Of a stretch of DNA of 64,000 bases, positions 45,293-55,584 are shown piece after piece. A program made the position numbers and the translations under genes. Origin of the DNA: Bacillus cereus group sp. RP43 (GTDB lineage: Bacteria; Bacillota; Bacilli; Bacillales; Bacillaceae_G); the NCBI RefSeq assembly GCF_040459645.1, contig NZ_JARVHQ010000003.1:62001-126000 (forward strand), given 5' to 3'. Position 1 is the stretch's first letter. Every line of letters begins with the position of its first letter. The notes under the pieces were generated by a model. It did no database searches. It had not been told where the DNA came from and saw only the letters and a list, made by a program, of their open reading frames with translations.

Positions 45293-45976
45293 GGGTTCAA
45301 TAATAATATCTATAGTTATGTATTTTTTATATAATTAAAAATGATAAATTAACTATTTATTTATGTACACAAAAAGGTTTAAGTTTATCTATTCGGGATA
45401 GTGTAGAGCCTTGTTATAATGAAAATGAAGTTGCATCTATAAGCCTACTTATTGTTGAAGGTGATTAGCAATTGAGAAGATAAGAGATATTTTAGTATTT
45501 TAAAATCGAAATGTTGAATGAAGACGATCATAAACTTCTAAACAGAATTTTCAATTTGGTATATTTGTCTCACTTATTTAAATTATAATTGTTGGTAAAT
45601 GGCGATAGGTATCGTCATTACTTTTGTTTTATTTTAGGCATATGGTTATCTTCTTTCAACTTTTACATGTAGTTAAGGTTCTTATCTAGGCGGTATAGAA
45701 ACATGCGAAAAAGCCAAGGCTTTCTTGAAAGAGAGCTTGGCAGTTGTTTTATTTTTAGATATACTAAGATAAAAATAAATGTTGGTTTCTTCGGAAATTA
45801 CTCTATTATATAAATGTATCCATCCAATGGTTTTTTACTTTAATTTAGGTTACATCGACTCTACATGGATTATATAACTAATATCATATTCTACAAAGGT
45901 TGTTTAATATTTTAACTTTCGAATAACGTTATATCTAGTTATTTGAAAGTGAAAGAAGTAAACAACCCAATACTAT
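45293..45976. other. Gene-poor stretch with one hairpin
   Basis: A short open frame near 45510-45590 (EMLNEDDHKLLNRIFNLVYL) may be a coding scrap, family unknown. A hairpin GCCAAGGCTTTCTTGAAAGA, continuing AGCTTGGC, lies at 45717-45745 with a T-rich tail and could be a terminator. Otherwise nothing supportable. Confidence 0.35.
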
Positions 45977-46245
45977 TCACCATTTAATATTATCTTTTTT
46001 TCTTTGGTTTCGTATAATCATGATTTCCATCATTATAATAAGAATAAGTGCCATGGACCTTTTAAGGTATACTTCAATGGAAAATCCATCATATTAAGCA
46101 TAATAATTCCTGAACCTATTATGCTTATATAGAAAAATCTTTGTAGCAATAATGTTATCTCTACTCTAAACATATAACTTATAATAAATAGTAAAGTTAA
46201 AATAACCCACGATCCAGCGTGAATTTGATTAAACATTTGAAACAT
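45977..46245 (-). pseudogene. YisL-like (DUF1516) membrane protein gene, frameshifted
   Basis: 70 codons from the ATG at 46245 read IHAGSWVILTLLFIISYMF, LLQRFFYISIIGSGIIML and a stop at 46033. This is the pattern of the Bacillus YisL family (about 118 residues, four membrane segments). After the frameshift at about 46050 the expected next part continues in another frame (MALILIIMMEIMIIRNQRKK) and stops at 45977. The last membrane segment is absent. ATTGTATACACT, identical to the site before the GntR gene, lies about 60 bp upstream of the start. Confidence 0.6.
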
Positions 46246-46531
46246 AAATATACCCCTGTTATTTGTAGAATTAACAAAATTTTTATTTCATATTCTAGAA
46301 TGAATTGTATACACTCATCCGATTACATTTTCTGCATTAAATCTCAATAAGTATAGTCCTGCTGAATGTACAATTATCACAAGTAACATTCAAAATACGC
46401 TATATATTATTTTGAAGGTACTTAATCTAAGAAATTATATTTTATTAACCTTAGTTACAAAATAAATAACAAAACCTTGACTTGAAAAATGTAGTTCCCT
46501 TTTTAATAATTTTATTAGGAAATTTAATTAC

Positions 46532-46810
46532 TTAAAAGTAACTTGTGATATTATTAACGAGTTGTCTATTTATTAGTGTTTTACTTTTATCAATAGATAG
46601 ATGCATAAAAATAAGATGTTGCTTTTCAAGAGAATAATGGTTAATGATTTTAACAGCCTGTTCAGTATGGAATAATTCAATTAATGTAGCTTGTTCTTTA
46701 TAAGTAAAATCCTTAAGTGTATTTGCAATATTTGATAAATCTTTTTGATAGAGTTCGTGTATCAAGTAATCATTTTTAGTAATAAGTAGCTCTTGTAAAA
46801 CGTCTTTCAT
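46532..46810 (-). CDS. MgtE-N-like helical protein, short
   Basis: 92 residues with a GAGGGGA ribosome site. The repeated helical pattern LQELLITKNDYLIHELYQKD, LSNIANTLKDFTYKEQATLI, FHTEQAVKIINHYSLEKQHL resembles the N-terminal cytoplasmic superhelix of MgtE-type magnesium transporters, where it senses magnesium. CBS and membrane domains are absent. Either a 5' remnant of an mgtE gene or a stand-alone small protein. The stop at 46532 follows without a recognisable continuation. Confidence 0.5.
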   Translation of the reverse strand: MKDVLQELLITKNDYLIHELYQKDLSNIANTLKDFTYKEQATLIELFHTEQAVKIINHYSLEKQHLIFMHLSIDKSKTLINRQLVNNITSYF

Positions 46811-47190
46811 ATATAATCCCCTCCGTAAAGTTTGATAAGATTATAATACAATTTAATGTCGACTAATCCCAAGTTCAATAAATACCGATTCCTAGGTAAA
46901 AAACAGTATATTTGTATGATGTTTCGCTACTAAATAGTTAATTATAAGAATAATTATATTTCCATTTCCATTTCTCTTTTAAAGACTATAAACTAATAGA
47001 AATTCAATTCATTATTTAAGAATGTTTTAAAAGTAAAATAGATTACATTTTAAACCGTACCAACGAGAATGGTCCAACCCTATATTTTTCGACTTAAGAA
47101 ATTATGCTTCAATATTCTTCATTTTTTCATAAATGGCATCCCAATTATGAAAAGTGAAATTTTCTGTCATTCGATTAGAACAGTTAGTGA
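46811..47190. other. Gene-free stretch
   Basis: Holds the promoter side of the MgtE-N-like gene (minus strand; TTGATA-type and TATAAT-like boxes near 46828-46850) and AT-rich DNA up to the tnpB remnant. No gene seen. Confidence 0.35.
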
Positions 47191-47194
47191 ATAT

Positions 47195-47472
47195 TAGACA
47201 GACGGCAAGAACAAGCCGTAAAAACGAAAAAATCTACATACTTGGTCATTTTATCGTTTAGCACAATTCATCGAGTACAAAGCGACATTAGTTGGTATTA
47301 AGATCCAATATGTGAACCCTGCTTATACAAGTCAAACCTGTCCGAAAGGTTCTGAAAAAAATAAGGCACAAGACAGAGAATACAAGTGTCAATGTGGATT
47401 TGAGAAACATCGTGATATCGTAGGGGCGATGAATATTCGCTACGCAACTGTGATTGGTGGTAATAGTCAATA
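47195..47472 (+). pseudogene. 3' remnant of a second tnpB gene
   Basis: The plus strand reads TWSFYRLAQFIEYKATLVGI, QYVNPAYTSQTCPKG, REYKCQCGFEKHRDIVGAMN and a stop near 47472, the C-terminal quarter of TnpB. The second cysteine of the first zinc-binding pair is Gly (CPKG instead of CPxC) and upstream frames are broken. Only the last catalytic Asp region (HRDIVGAMN) survives. Confidence 0.85.
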
Positions 47473-47638
47473 AGCCTAAACACCTATATGGTCTGGTTTA
47501 GGAGGGGCAATGAGATGCCCTCATTATGAAGGCTGTTCAAAACAGAAATGGACTGCGAACGTTTGTTCATTCAAGAATCCCACCCGTTAATCCGTAAGGA
47601 TTAGGGCTTGCGACTTCAGTCGTGGGAGTCTCAAAGGG
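47473..47638 (+). ncRNA. omegaRNA-like tail and right end of the second tnpB element
   Basis: TATGGTCTGGTTTAGGAGGG, then GAGATGCCCTCATTATGAAG and the right-end region CAAGAATCCCACCCGTTAAT, a hairpin (CGACTTCAGTCG) and GGGAGTCTCAA. CAAGAATCCCAC is also the right-end motif of the type B tnpB-less elements at 14680 and 22548. The guide flank would be AGGGATAATTATTAATTTAC. Confidence 0.4.
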
Positions 47639-47656
47639 ATAATTATTAATTTACAT

Positions 47657-48967
47657 TCATCCCGCATCACCAATACGGACTATTTTATTAGTGTAGTATT
47701 TTTTTAGATAATTTTTTGTGTCTAGCAATAAATTACTGTTATTAACGATTTCATCTTTATTAAATACGTCGTGTAAAGTGAGTAATATTACTAAATCATA
47801 ATTTCGAATTAAGGAGTAATTTAATTCTATAGATGTATGAACTTCATTGTGTCTATCATGATAGGTTGTAGCTAATGGATCACAAAAAGATACCTCTGCA
47901 CCTACCTCTTGTAACTTTTCAAGAATTTCTAGACTAGGCGATTCTCGTAAGTCATCAATATTTTCTTTATATGCCATACCAATTAATAATATCTTAGATC
48001 CATTTATTGGTTTTTTCGCTCGATTTAAGGCAGTCATTGCTTTGTAAACCGTATGCTCTGGCATCATTTGATTTGTTTCCTGTGCTAATTCAATAAACCT
48101 ACTAAAAAAATTAGATTCTTTTGCCTTCCAGGAAAGGTACATAGGATCTAATGGTATACAATGTCCTCCAATTCCAGGACCGGGAGTAAAGCGCATAAAC
48201 CCAAAAGGTTTTGTACTAGCAGCATCTATAGTTTCCCAAATATCAATATTCATTTTTTCGCAGAGCAATGCCATTTCATTAATAAATGCAATATTAATAC
48301 TACGAAAAGTATTCTCTAAAAGTTTACTCATTTCCGCTATTTCTGCAGTTGCAACAGGTACTACTTGTTGTACAATTTTGCTATACAATGCTTGACCAAT
48401 CGCAGTTGACTTTTTACTAACCCCACCTATTACTTTAGGAGTATTTTCAATTTTATATACTTCATTTCCAGGATCTACACGTTCAGGTGAATAGCAAATA
48501 TGATAATCTTTATCTAAGGTATATCCACTTTCATCTAATGGTTTTTGAATCAATTCCTTAGATGTTCCCGGATACGTTGTACTTTCTAAAACAATCAATG
48601 TTCCTGAACGAAAATGACCTTGAATATCATTCACAGCTGCATTAATAAAAGATATATCCGGTTGATATGATTTAGTAAGTGGTGTTGGTACACAGATTAT
48701 AATAACATCTGCCTCTCCTAAGCATCGCTTCTCTGTTGTTCCAAATAATAATCCTTTATTTACAACATTAGCTATCCTCTCAGAATGAATATCAATAATG
48801 TCTGATTTCCCCTTGTTTATTAATTGCACCTTCTCTTCACTTAAATCATAACCAATTACACTAAAACCTTTTTCTGCAAAAGATACAGCTAATGGCAATC
48901 CAACGTATCCTAAACCCATAACAACAATTCCTGCTTTATTTTGTTCTATTTTTTTTGATAGACTCAT
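47657..48967 (-). CDS. UDP-N-acetyl-hexosamine 6-dehydrogenase (WbpA/WecC type)
   Basis: 436 residues. N-terminal Rossmann GLGYVGLPLAVSFAEKG (18-34). The catalytic Cys270 lies in GPGIGGHCIPLDP and the C-terminal UDP-binding part has GMAYKENIDDLRESPSLEIL. The enzyme makes a UDP-HexNAc uronic acid by two-step oxidation. GlcNAc or ManNAc as substrate cannot be distinguished, and no 2-epimerase gene is nearby, which favours UDP-GlcNAc. Last gene of the minus-strand polysaccharide operon. It overlaps the epimerase remnant upstream by 4 bp (ATGA). Confidence 0.92.
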   Translation of the reverse strand: MSLSKKIEQNKAGIVVMGLGYVGLPLAVSFAEKGFSVIGYDLSEEKVQLINKGKSDIIDIHSERIANVVNKGLLFGTTEKRCLGEADVIIICVPTPLTKSYQPDISFINAAVNDIQGHFRSGTLIVLESTTYPGTSKELIQKPLDESGYTLDKDYHICYSPERVDPGNEVYKIENTPKVIGGVSKKSTAIGQALYSKIVQQVVPVATAEIAEMSKLLENTFRSINIAFINEMALLCEKMNIDIWETIDAASTKPFGFMRFTPGPGIGGHCIPLDPMYLSWKAKESNFFSRFIELAQETNQMMPEHTVYKAMTALNRAKKPINGSKILLIGMAYKENIDDLRESPSLEILEKLQEVGAEVSFCDPLATTYHDRHNEVHTSIELNYSLIRNYDLVILLTLHDVFNKDEIVNNSNLLLDTKNYLKKYYTNKIVRIGDAG

Positions 48968-49240
48968 ATTGATACCCCTTTTTTCATTAAGTTTAATTTA
49001 TACTTTTCAGTTAACCCTTCTAACAATATATATTGTGATGACCAGTCTGTTTTTAAAAAGGCTTTTTTATAGTAGAGTAAGCTATCTTGAATTTCACCCA
49101 AACGTGCTGGCATCATTTCGGTTTTCAAGTTAGTCCCCATAATTTTATTTAAATAATTGAGCACTTGATAAATTATATCTGTATCATTAGTTGGGTACCA
49201 ACAAACCCAAAACCGCCAGTTATCATTATTTTTTTGTCAT
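48964..49240 (-). pseudogene. Internally deleted nucleotide-sugar 4-epimerase gene
   Basis: The start region (ATG at 49240) encodes IMITGGFGFVGTQL after a frame slip in an A7 run. About 16 codons later it jumps to the C-terminal part (QVLNYLNKIMGTNLKTEMMP, ARLGEIQDSLLYYKKAFLKT, LLEGLTEKYKLNL) of a UDP-GlcNAc/GalNAc 4-epimerase (WbpP/GalE-like). Some 230 codons with the active-site Tyr-x3-Lys are missing. In related clusters this enzyme sits next to the dehydrogenase and supplies GalNAc or GalNAcA. Confidence 0.8.
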
Positions 49241-49242
49241 AT

Positions 49243-50667
49243 TTATTTCCTCACAATCTGGAAAATTAACCTGGATAGAATTTTATCTTTACTAATCAAA
49301 AGAAAAGTCATATAAGTAATAGCAGCTAGTATCAATTTAACTCCAATTGTTAAAATTTCATTATGGTGTACCAGTAAATTATCAATACATATAATAACCG
49401 CTCCCGTACAGACACTAAACAAACCATATTTTAATACGCCATATAGTAAATTGGGTAAAGAAATAAAATTACGGGAACTATACACTTGGACTAATAAAGT
49501 TGTTAGTATGCCAACATCAAAAGCAATGGCTGTACCAATACTATGTAAGTGGGTTACTAATAAAAAATTTGTACTCAAACTAATAAATGCACCGATAATA
49601 ACTGATAAAGTAAAGGGCTTTTCTTTGCCTATTGTTAGTAATATTTGAACTCCAAAAATTTCTGATAGACCTGCTAATACTAATCCTGGGGCTAATGCGA
49701 TTAATACATTAGAAGCAGATGAAAAAGAACTACCCAGAAAAATTTGGATTATGTCCTTTGCTAATATTGTTATCATTACCATAATGGGTAAAGTAGTAAT
49801 GCAAGTATATTTTATAGAAAACTCAATCATTTCTTTGAATTCTTCTTTTTCTCCCCGTGTATAATGGTTTACCATGCGAGGCATCATTACAGTTGATAAT
49901 GCGTTAATAAATCCCATACATATAATAATCAGCTTATACGCTTGGTTGTAAAAACCGACTGCAGTATTCCCTACAATGTGGCCTAAATAAATTTTATTTA
50001 TTGACATATATATTAGAGACACGCATGGAATAATGGATAAAACTAATACTGATCTAATATGTTGTTTTATACCCAAAAATGAAAGCTTAATTTGTTTAAT
50101 TTCTTTTAATAAAATGCTCCATGTTATAAACTGTCCAAAGAGAAGTGATAAACTACTTATTAGAACAAATTTCCACAAATCTTCCTGCGTTCTCACAAAT
50201 ATAAAAATAGACACGATAGTAAGTAATCGAATAACTGAGTTTCGAATCATAATTTGCTTTACTTTTTCCAATCCTATGAAATACCAAGCTACATCTAACC
50301 CTGTTGCAATTAAGGTAATTCCATACATCCAAAATAAATTATGATAGTTATTGATTTGAAAAATATAAAAAATATACGTGCTCAATACAATAATTGTCGT
50401 CATACATTGAACACTATAAATGGCACAGAATTCTGTATGAATTTCTTTTTTACTCTGTGCTGATGCAATTTGTTTTCTACCGTATACGCCAATATTAAGA
50501 ACAATAAAAACCATAAAAATTTGAACTATCGAATTAACATAGGCATCTATCCCAATATTTTTCGGTCCTAATACTCTAGACACATAAGGCGTTGTAAATA
50601 TGGGTGTGATAACAGTAAGAAAATGATACATAATTACAAAAAAGTAATTTGAAGTAATTTTCTGCAT
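49243..50667 (-). CDS. Polysaccharide flippase (Wzx, MOP superfamily)
   Basis: 474 residues with about 12-14 membrane segments. The typical first motif is YHFLTVITPIFTTPYVSRVL, followed by GPKNIGIDAYVNSIVQIFMV. It moves the lipid-linked repeat unit to the outer face of the membrane for Wzy-dependent polymerisation. It belongs with the polymerase at 54165 and the chain-length pair at 55585-56932. About 17 bp separate it from the upstream glycosyltransferase gene. Intact. Confidence 0.92.
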   Translation of the reverse strand: MQKITSNYFFVIMYHFLTVITPIFTTPYVSRVLGPKNIGIDAYVNSIVQIFMVFIVLNIGVYGRKQIASAQSKKEIHTEFCAIYSVQCMTTIIVLSTYIFYIFQINNYHNLFWMYGITLIATGLDVAWYFIGLEKVKQIMIRNSVIRLLTIVSIFIFVRTQEDLWKFVLISSLSLLFGQFITWSILLKEIKQIKLSFLGIKQHIRSVLVLSIIPCVSLIYMSINKIYLGHIVGNTAVGFYNQAYKLIIICMGFINALSTVMMPRMVNHYTRGEKEEFKEMIEFSIKYTCITTLPIMVMITILAKDIIQIFLGSSFSSASNVLIALAPGLVLAGLSEIFGVQILLTIGKEKPFTLSVIIGAFISLSTNFLLVTHLHSIGTAIAFDVGILTTLLVQVYSSRNFISLPNLLYGVLKYGLFSVCTGAVIICIDNLLVHHNEILTIGVKLILAAITYMTFLLISKDKILSRLIFQIVRK

Positions 50668-50684
50668 GAAATACTCCTCTTCAC

Positions 50685-51842
50685 CTAATGAGGGGACTCT
50701 TCATAAATTTTTGAAATATGTTCCGCAAGTGAAACCCAGTTTAGATCATTTTCTACTTTTTCTTTAGCTCTCAATCCGAGCTTTTTACATATTTCAGGAT
50801 TTTTAAGCAAATATGACACCGCTTCTTGTAATCTTAAAGATGACATCGGTCTAACAAGTAAACCAGATTCACCATGGCTTATAATATCTGGATTTCCACC
50901 AACCTTTGAGGCAACAATCGCCTTGGAACAAGCCATAGCTTCGATAATGGCAATGCTACACCCTTCCATTAAAGATGGTTGTACATATATGTCGGCAAGA
51001 GACATCCATTTTTTTATTTCTATATTAGCAACCTTTCCAATAAAGATTACTTTTGATTGATTAATATTTTGAGACTGAATCTTTTTTCTTAATTTTATTT
51101 GTTCACTTCCATCACCAATTATTATGATAGTTGTATCTGGATGTTCCTTTAAGATCCCAGAAATACTATCAATAAAATAGCGCATGCCTTTAATTGGCTC
51201 CATACGATTCGTTGTTAAAACCACCTTATCTTTCAAAGGAATATTATACGATTTTCGAATTTCTTCTACATCATTTTCATTTAAAACGAACATGCTTGGA
51301 TTTACCCCATTAGGTAAATAGCAACTTCTTTCATTGCCAAACAGCTCTCCAGACATTTTCTCAATTTCTCTACTAGGACAAATAATAAAATCCGGATCTT
51401 TAATTAATGAATATATCTTCTTATAATTCCCTTCGTTGTACAACATACGGAACCAAGATAAATGATTTGTATAAACTTCCAATCCATCCACCTTTAAATT
51501 TCGTATTACCCTAGCATCTTTATTCAAGGTATGCCAATGTACGACATCAATTTGTTCTTCTTTTTGCAATTTATTAATTAAATTTCTCATTCGATAAATG
51601 TATTGCAAATCATTTAGCTTTCTCAATCTAGAAATAGGTACTCTTAATATCCTTACATTTTCAAAGTGTTCTTCTTTTACTTTTCCATATTCTGCTTGAT
51701 ATTGTGTTAAAATTGTTACCTTATGTCCCATGTTGCTCAGTGCATAACTCATTTCATGTACATAAACTGCTACTCCACCAATATTAGGTAAATAATCGTG
51801 ACTGACCATCAAAATATTTTTAGGTATAAAAGGTTTCCTCAT
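50685..51842 (-). CDS. Glycosyltransferase family 4
   Basis: 385 residues, GT-B fold. The N-terminal DYLPNIGGVAVYVHEMSYAL is the common acceptor-side loop, and the C-terminal donor site is EGCSIAIIEAMACSKAIVAS with the E-x7-E motif, followed by HGESGLLV. It adds one sugar (donor unknown) to the growing lipid-linked repeat unit at the cytoplasmic face. Its start codon overlaps the stop of the sugar transferase gene (coordinate 51842 shared). Confidence 0.93.
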   Translation of the reverse strand: MRKPFIPKNILMVSHDYLPNIGGVAVYVHEMSYALSNMGHKVTILTQYQAEYGKVKEEHFENVRILRVPISRLRKLNDLQYIYRMRNLINKLQKEEQIDVVHWHTLNKDARVIRNLKVDGLEVYTNHLSWFRMLYNEGNYKKIYSLIKDPDFIICPSREIEKMSGELFGNERSCYLPNGVNPSMFVLNENDVEEIRKSYNIPLKDKVVLTTNRMEPIKGMRYFIDSISGILKEHPDTTIIIIGDGSEQIKLRKKIQSQNINQSKVIFIGKVANIEIKKWMSLADIYVQPSLMEGCSIAIIEAMACSKAIVASKVGGNPDIISHGESGLLVRPMSSLRLQEAVSYLLKNPEICKKLGLRAKEKVENDLNWVSLAEHISKIYEESPH

Positions 51843-52504
51843 TAAACCGCCCCTTTAGTTGTTAAAACCACCTTAACTGTTTTTAAAATAATAAAAATAT
51901 CGAGTAATAAACTATGATTCTCTACATAGTACATATCCAATTCTAATTTCTGACCATTGTTCATATCACTACGTCCATGAATTTGAGCCCAACCCGTGAT
52001 TCCTGGCTTTACTTTTAAACGTTTTTGCTGCTCTTTCGAATAATATTTCGTTATTTCTGTTATCTCTGGTCTTGGACCAACGATACTCATATCACCCTTT
52101 AATACATTTAAGAATTGAGGCAATTCATCTAAGCTAGTTTTGCGAAGAAATAATCCTATTTTTGTAATATCTGGATCATGCCCTTCCGTCTTTTTAAACA
52201 CAAAATCTTCGGGAACCCCATGAATCCAATCATATTTCACTTCAACAGGCCTTTGCTTATTATGATTAAATTTATACATTGAACGGAACTTATATATATT
52301 AAACGGTTTGTTATCTTTACCAGTTCTTTTTTGGATAAATAAAACAGGGCCACCATCCTCCAATTTAATTAGTAAAGCTATAATTAACATTAAAGGTGCT
52401 GTAAATAATAAAACTAAGCAACTAATTAATATATCTACACCTCTCCTTATTAGATAGAAAATAAATTTTAATAGACTTATAATTTTAAAAAGTAATTTTT
52501 CCAT
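51842..52504 (-). CDS. Initiating sugar-1-phosphate transferase (polyprenyl-phosphate type)
   Basis: 220 residues, the short PglC/WbaP-C-type form. A re-entrant membrane helix (about 17-45, RGVDILISCLVLLFTAPLML) is followed by the catalytic region with YKFRSM, TKIGLFLRKTSLDELPQFLN, GDMSIVGPRPE and KPGITGWAQIHGR. It transfers a sugar phosphate from a UDP-sugar to undecaprenyl phosphate, the first step of repeat-unit assembly. Overlaps both neighbours by one base. Confidence 0.94.
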   Translation of the reverse strand: MEKLLFKIISLLKFIFYLIRRGVDILISCLVLLFTAPLMLIIALLIKLEDGGPVLFIQKRTGKDNKPFNIYKFRSMYKFNHNKQRPVEVKYDWIHGVPEDFVFKKTEGHDPDITKIGLFLRKTSLDELPQFLNVLKGDMSIVGPRPEITEITKYYSKEQQKRLKVKPGITGWAQIHGRSDMNNGQKLELDMYYVENHSLLLDIFIILKTVKVVLTTKGAV

Positions 52505-53289
52505 TACAGTAAATTCCCTCTCTTATAAACTCTCTTTAAAGTTGCATTAAATGCATAAAAACTAAAGTAATAGCCAGTAGAAAAAAAGCTTAAGTGCTGT
52601 GTTTTCCGATACATCTTCCAAGTTCCCTTGGCCATATTCCACTTATTACCGGATAATGATGATCCTGATACGCGATACTTAGCAAGTGGATGCTCAATTC
52701 CATATGCCATATGGCCTTTTTTTAAAATATTCAACCACGTCGCGGTGTCTTCTCCTACAGGAATTACTGGCATTTTAATATTCCCTGTTTTTTCTCTGTC
52801 AATTAACACTGTTAAGCATCCAATAATTGTATTTTTGAGAAGGTTTCGATATTTTATGGTTTTTGGAACCCATATAACGTTGATTACATTATCTGATGCA
52901 TTACGAATAACCTCATAAGCGGAGTATACTAATCCTGCTTGATGCATCTTCATCAGTTCCAGTTGCTGTTCTAGCTTTTCGTGAAACCATAAGTCATCAC
53001 TATCAAGAAATGCTATATAACGCCCTTTACTATTCTGTAAGCCAATATTTCTTGTTATAGCAACTCCTTGATTTCTTGATTGCTTTATAAAGCGTACTCT
53101 CTTATCTATTAAATAATCTTCGATAAATTCCTGAACTGATTCAGTAGAACCGTCATCTATTATTAATAATTCTAAATTTGTATATGTCTGTAGCAAAACA
53201 CTTTCAATAGCCTCTTTTATATGCGAATTTGGATTATAACAAGGCATAATCACACTTACTAATTCATCATTATAAATGCTTTGATCCAT
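52504..53289 (-). CDS. Glycosyltransferase family 2
   Basis: 261 residues, GT-A fold. VSVIMPCYNPNSHIKEAIES at the start, LLIIDDGSTES and the DSDDLWFHEKL metal-binding segment (DxD) near 95-105 are standard GT2 features. The start lies 20 bp inside the end of the upstream gene, with AAGAGGTG as ribosome site. Adds one sugar to the repeat unit; donor unknown. Confidence 0.93.
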   Translation of the reverse strand: MDQSIYNDELVSVIMPCYNPNSHIKEAIESVLLQTYTNLELLIIDDGSTESVQEFIEDYLIDKRVRFIKQSRNQGVAITRNIGLQNSKGRYIAFLDSDDLWFHEKLEQQLELMKMHQAGLVYSAYEVIRNASDNVINVIWVPKTIKYRNLLKNTIIGCLTVLIDREKTGNIKMPVIPVGEDTATWLNILKKGHMAYGIEHPLAKYRVSGSSLSGNKWNMAKGTWKMYRKTQHLSFFSTGYYFSFYAFNATLKRVYKRGNLL

Positions 53290-54160
53290 AATTCACCTCT
53301 TCAATTTTCAGGTAAGCAATTAGATTTCTGGTACGTAACGATTGTCCTACTTCATTAACATGATATACAGAGTTATAGATTTTGGATTTGGGAACATAGT
53401 AGCTTTCGGGTTTTCCTATACAATCAAATTCTACAGACAAATATTGAACCAATTCTTGTAAATATCTACTGTTCATATACTCCGAAAAATACAAAGTGGA
53501 TGGGAAGGTTAATTTCACATTGATTTGATTTTTTAAGCAATATTCATTAAAATCCAATAGGTTTTGAATGGATTCAGTCTCCTCAAATTTTCGAGGGAAT
53601 TTAAGCGGCCTGTTTTTCTTTTCATCTAGTACAGTTCCCTTGACATCTATATATGCGCCACTGTCACTCAAGTTAAATTGCTTCTGTACATAAGCAAGAT
53701 TCAATTTCATATTTGCTAATAGAAAATAGATCTGTTCTTTCAATGTGAATATCTTAAGTTTTTTACGATCGTACATTCGATAATATTCATATGCAAAAAT
53801 ATCATATGGTCTTTTATAATACAAAGAGTATGCAGGGCAAATAATTACTTCGTCTCCTGACTTCAAATATTCTCTTGCAAAATCTAATAAATACCCCATA
53901 CCAAGTCCTACATTCGTCCCTAAATTTACCGTAGGAACAGCCAATTCTCGATTCATTTTATCTGTATTGAAACTATAAAGCACATCACTTCCACCAACAA
54001 TTATTCGTTTTGGCCCGTGTATTTGATTTATATATTCTTTCTTTACCCTTTCTAATTGCCGAATACGTTGTATACCTTTGGAAGGATAAAAATAAAAATA
54101 TACTAGTAAAATCAGGAAAAATAATATCATGGTTCCACTAATTAGGATAAAATAAAACAA
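53270..54160 (-). CDS. Membrane-anchored SGNH-like protein of the polysaccharide operon
   Basis: 296 residues. One N-terminal membrane segment (about 4-25), then a domain beginning KRIIVGGSDVLYSF, which resembles block I of SGNH enzymes with GSD in place of GDS. EVIICPAYSLYY and a late YHVNEVGQSLRTRN (histidine block) fit the same fold. In Gram-positive polysaccharide loci such DltD/AlgJ-like proteins take part in O-acetylation or other ester decoration outside the membrane. No membrane O-acyltransferase partner is visible here. The assignment of fold is tentative. Confidence 0.6.
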   Translation of the reverse strand: MFYFILISGTMILFFLILLVYFYFYPSKGIQRIRQLERVKKEYINQIHGPKRIIVGGSDVLYSFNTDKMNRELAVPTVNLGTNVGLGMGYLLDFAREYLKSGDEVIICPAYSLYYKRPYDIFAYEYYRMYDRKKLKIFTLKEQIYFLLANMKLNLAYVQKQFNLSDSGAYIDVKGTVLDEKKNRPLKFPRKFEETESIQNLLDFNEYCLKNQINVKLTFPSTLYFSEYMNSRYLQELVQYLSVEFDCIGKPESYYVPKSKIYNSVYHVNEVGQSLRTRNLIAYLKIEEVNYGSKHL

Positions 54161-54164
54161 TTTT

Positions 54165-55523
54165 CTAATCCCCCTCCTTTTTTTCTATGAATTCTATGTT
54201 TATCATTCTTATTGCAAGCCCTAATGCGAGCCACAGATATCTTTTTTCAATAATGGTACTTAGGGCTATAGAACTAAAAATAAATACAATCACAATTAAT
54301 AATGGTATAAGGTATTGAATTGTGTTAGTTATATGCCCATGTTTCATCCATATTCGTATAGAAAGATATAGTGATATAATAATAAGTCCCACAATTGCGA
54401 AAGAAAAAAATCCAATGCCCCCAATTGATTCTAGCCAAAAATTATGTGGGGCTCTATATGCATTTCTCATTGACTCATGCCCTGTTAAATAGGAATTAAT
54501 TTGAATGGGAACGTTTCCTGCACCTATCCCTAAAAAATGACTGTCCCGAATAATATCCCATGACGTTTGATAAAGATTCATTCGCTCATCCGTAGAAGCA
54601 CCTTTTTTCGTAAAAGCTGAAATTATTATTTGCTCTACTTTCATTTGAGAATTTTGTTGTAAAAAAGATTCTATAAGTAGGTAAACAGATAAACCAAAGA
54701 CTATGAAAACAATACTTTTTCGCATATAAAATACAAAAATAATAGATACTTCTAATACAATAGCGATTATTCCCATTCTTGAATATGTTGTAATGATTAA
54801 ATACAAACTGAGTAATAATAATAGAATAGCGAAATAGATGTTCCACGGCCTTACATTCATTCTCCATATTCTACAAAATACAAGTGGAAAAAATATTGCC
54901 AAAAACATAGCATAATCATTCGTGTTGTATAAGAATGCAGTAGGTTGAAATTTACTTGTTAATGTTTCATAAAAAAGAGAACCTGATAATGACATATGCC
55001 ATCCAGTGAAAACTTCTATAATACCAATAAATATTGCAAGTATATAAAAGAATATGATCACATTTACAAAATACCGATAGCTTTTTTGGTCATAAACGTA
55101 GTAGACAATTAATAGAATCAAATAACATGCTTCGAAAATATAATAAATATACCTTATTGCTTCAATCCGTATCCCTGCCCAAAATAAACTAATACCACTA
55201 CCAGCTAACCAAATACCTAATAAAATGAAATGGATTTTAAAATATGAAAGCCTATTCCATTCTTTTTTGTCAAAAAACAAAAACATAATACAATGTAACA
55301 TTAGTAAAATTCTAAACAAGAAAATACTCTGATTACCTGGGATTCCAAGGTAAGATCCAAGAAATGATGTAACTAAGATTCCTATCCAAAGGCTATTAAT
55401 TATTTTTTTGTAAGGTACGACTATAAATACCACACACACCACTAAAAATAACGGAAGAAATACACCATAGGGTATACTAGCGGTTACAACACTCAATAGG
55501 ATCAGTAGGCTTACGAGTATCAA
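54165..55523 (-). CDS. O-antigen polymerase-like protein (Wzy)
   Basis: 452 residues, about 12 membrane segments and a large outside loop around residues 300-365 (DERMNLYQTSWDIIRDSHFL, GIGAGNVPIQINSY, APHNFWLESIGGIGFFSF). The DSHFLGIGAGN...HNFWLE pattern is the Wzy_C/O-antigen ligase signature. It joins flipped repeat units into polymer. 4 bp from the following gene. Intact. Confidence 0.9.
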   Translation of the reverse strand: MILVSLLILLSVVTASIPYGVFLPLFLVVCVVFIVVPYKKIINSLWIGILVTSFLGSYLGIPGNQSIFLFRILLMLHCIMFLFFDKKEWNRLSYFKIHFILLGIWLAGSGISLFWAGIRIEAIRYIYYIFEACYLILLIVYYVYDQKSYRYFVNVIIFFYILAIFIGIIEVFTGWHMSLSGSLFYETLTSKFQPTAFLYNTNDYAMFLAIFFPLVFCRIWRMNVRPWNIYFAILLLLLSLYLIITTYSRMGIIAIVLEVSIIFVFYMRKSIVFIVFGLSVYLLIESFLQQNSQMKVEQIIISAFTKKGASTDERMNLYQTSWDIIRDSHFLGIGAGNVPIQINSYLTGHESMRNAYRAPHNFWLESIGGIGFFSFAIVGLIIISLYLSIRIWMKHGHITNTIQYLIPLLIVIVFIFSSIALSTIIEKRYLWLALGLAIRMINIEFIEKKEGD

Positions 55524-55584
55524 CCTTTCTTTTTTTTGATCAAGGTTAAGGAAAGAAATCTTTTCGTACTGAGTTTTACTAGAA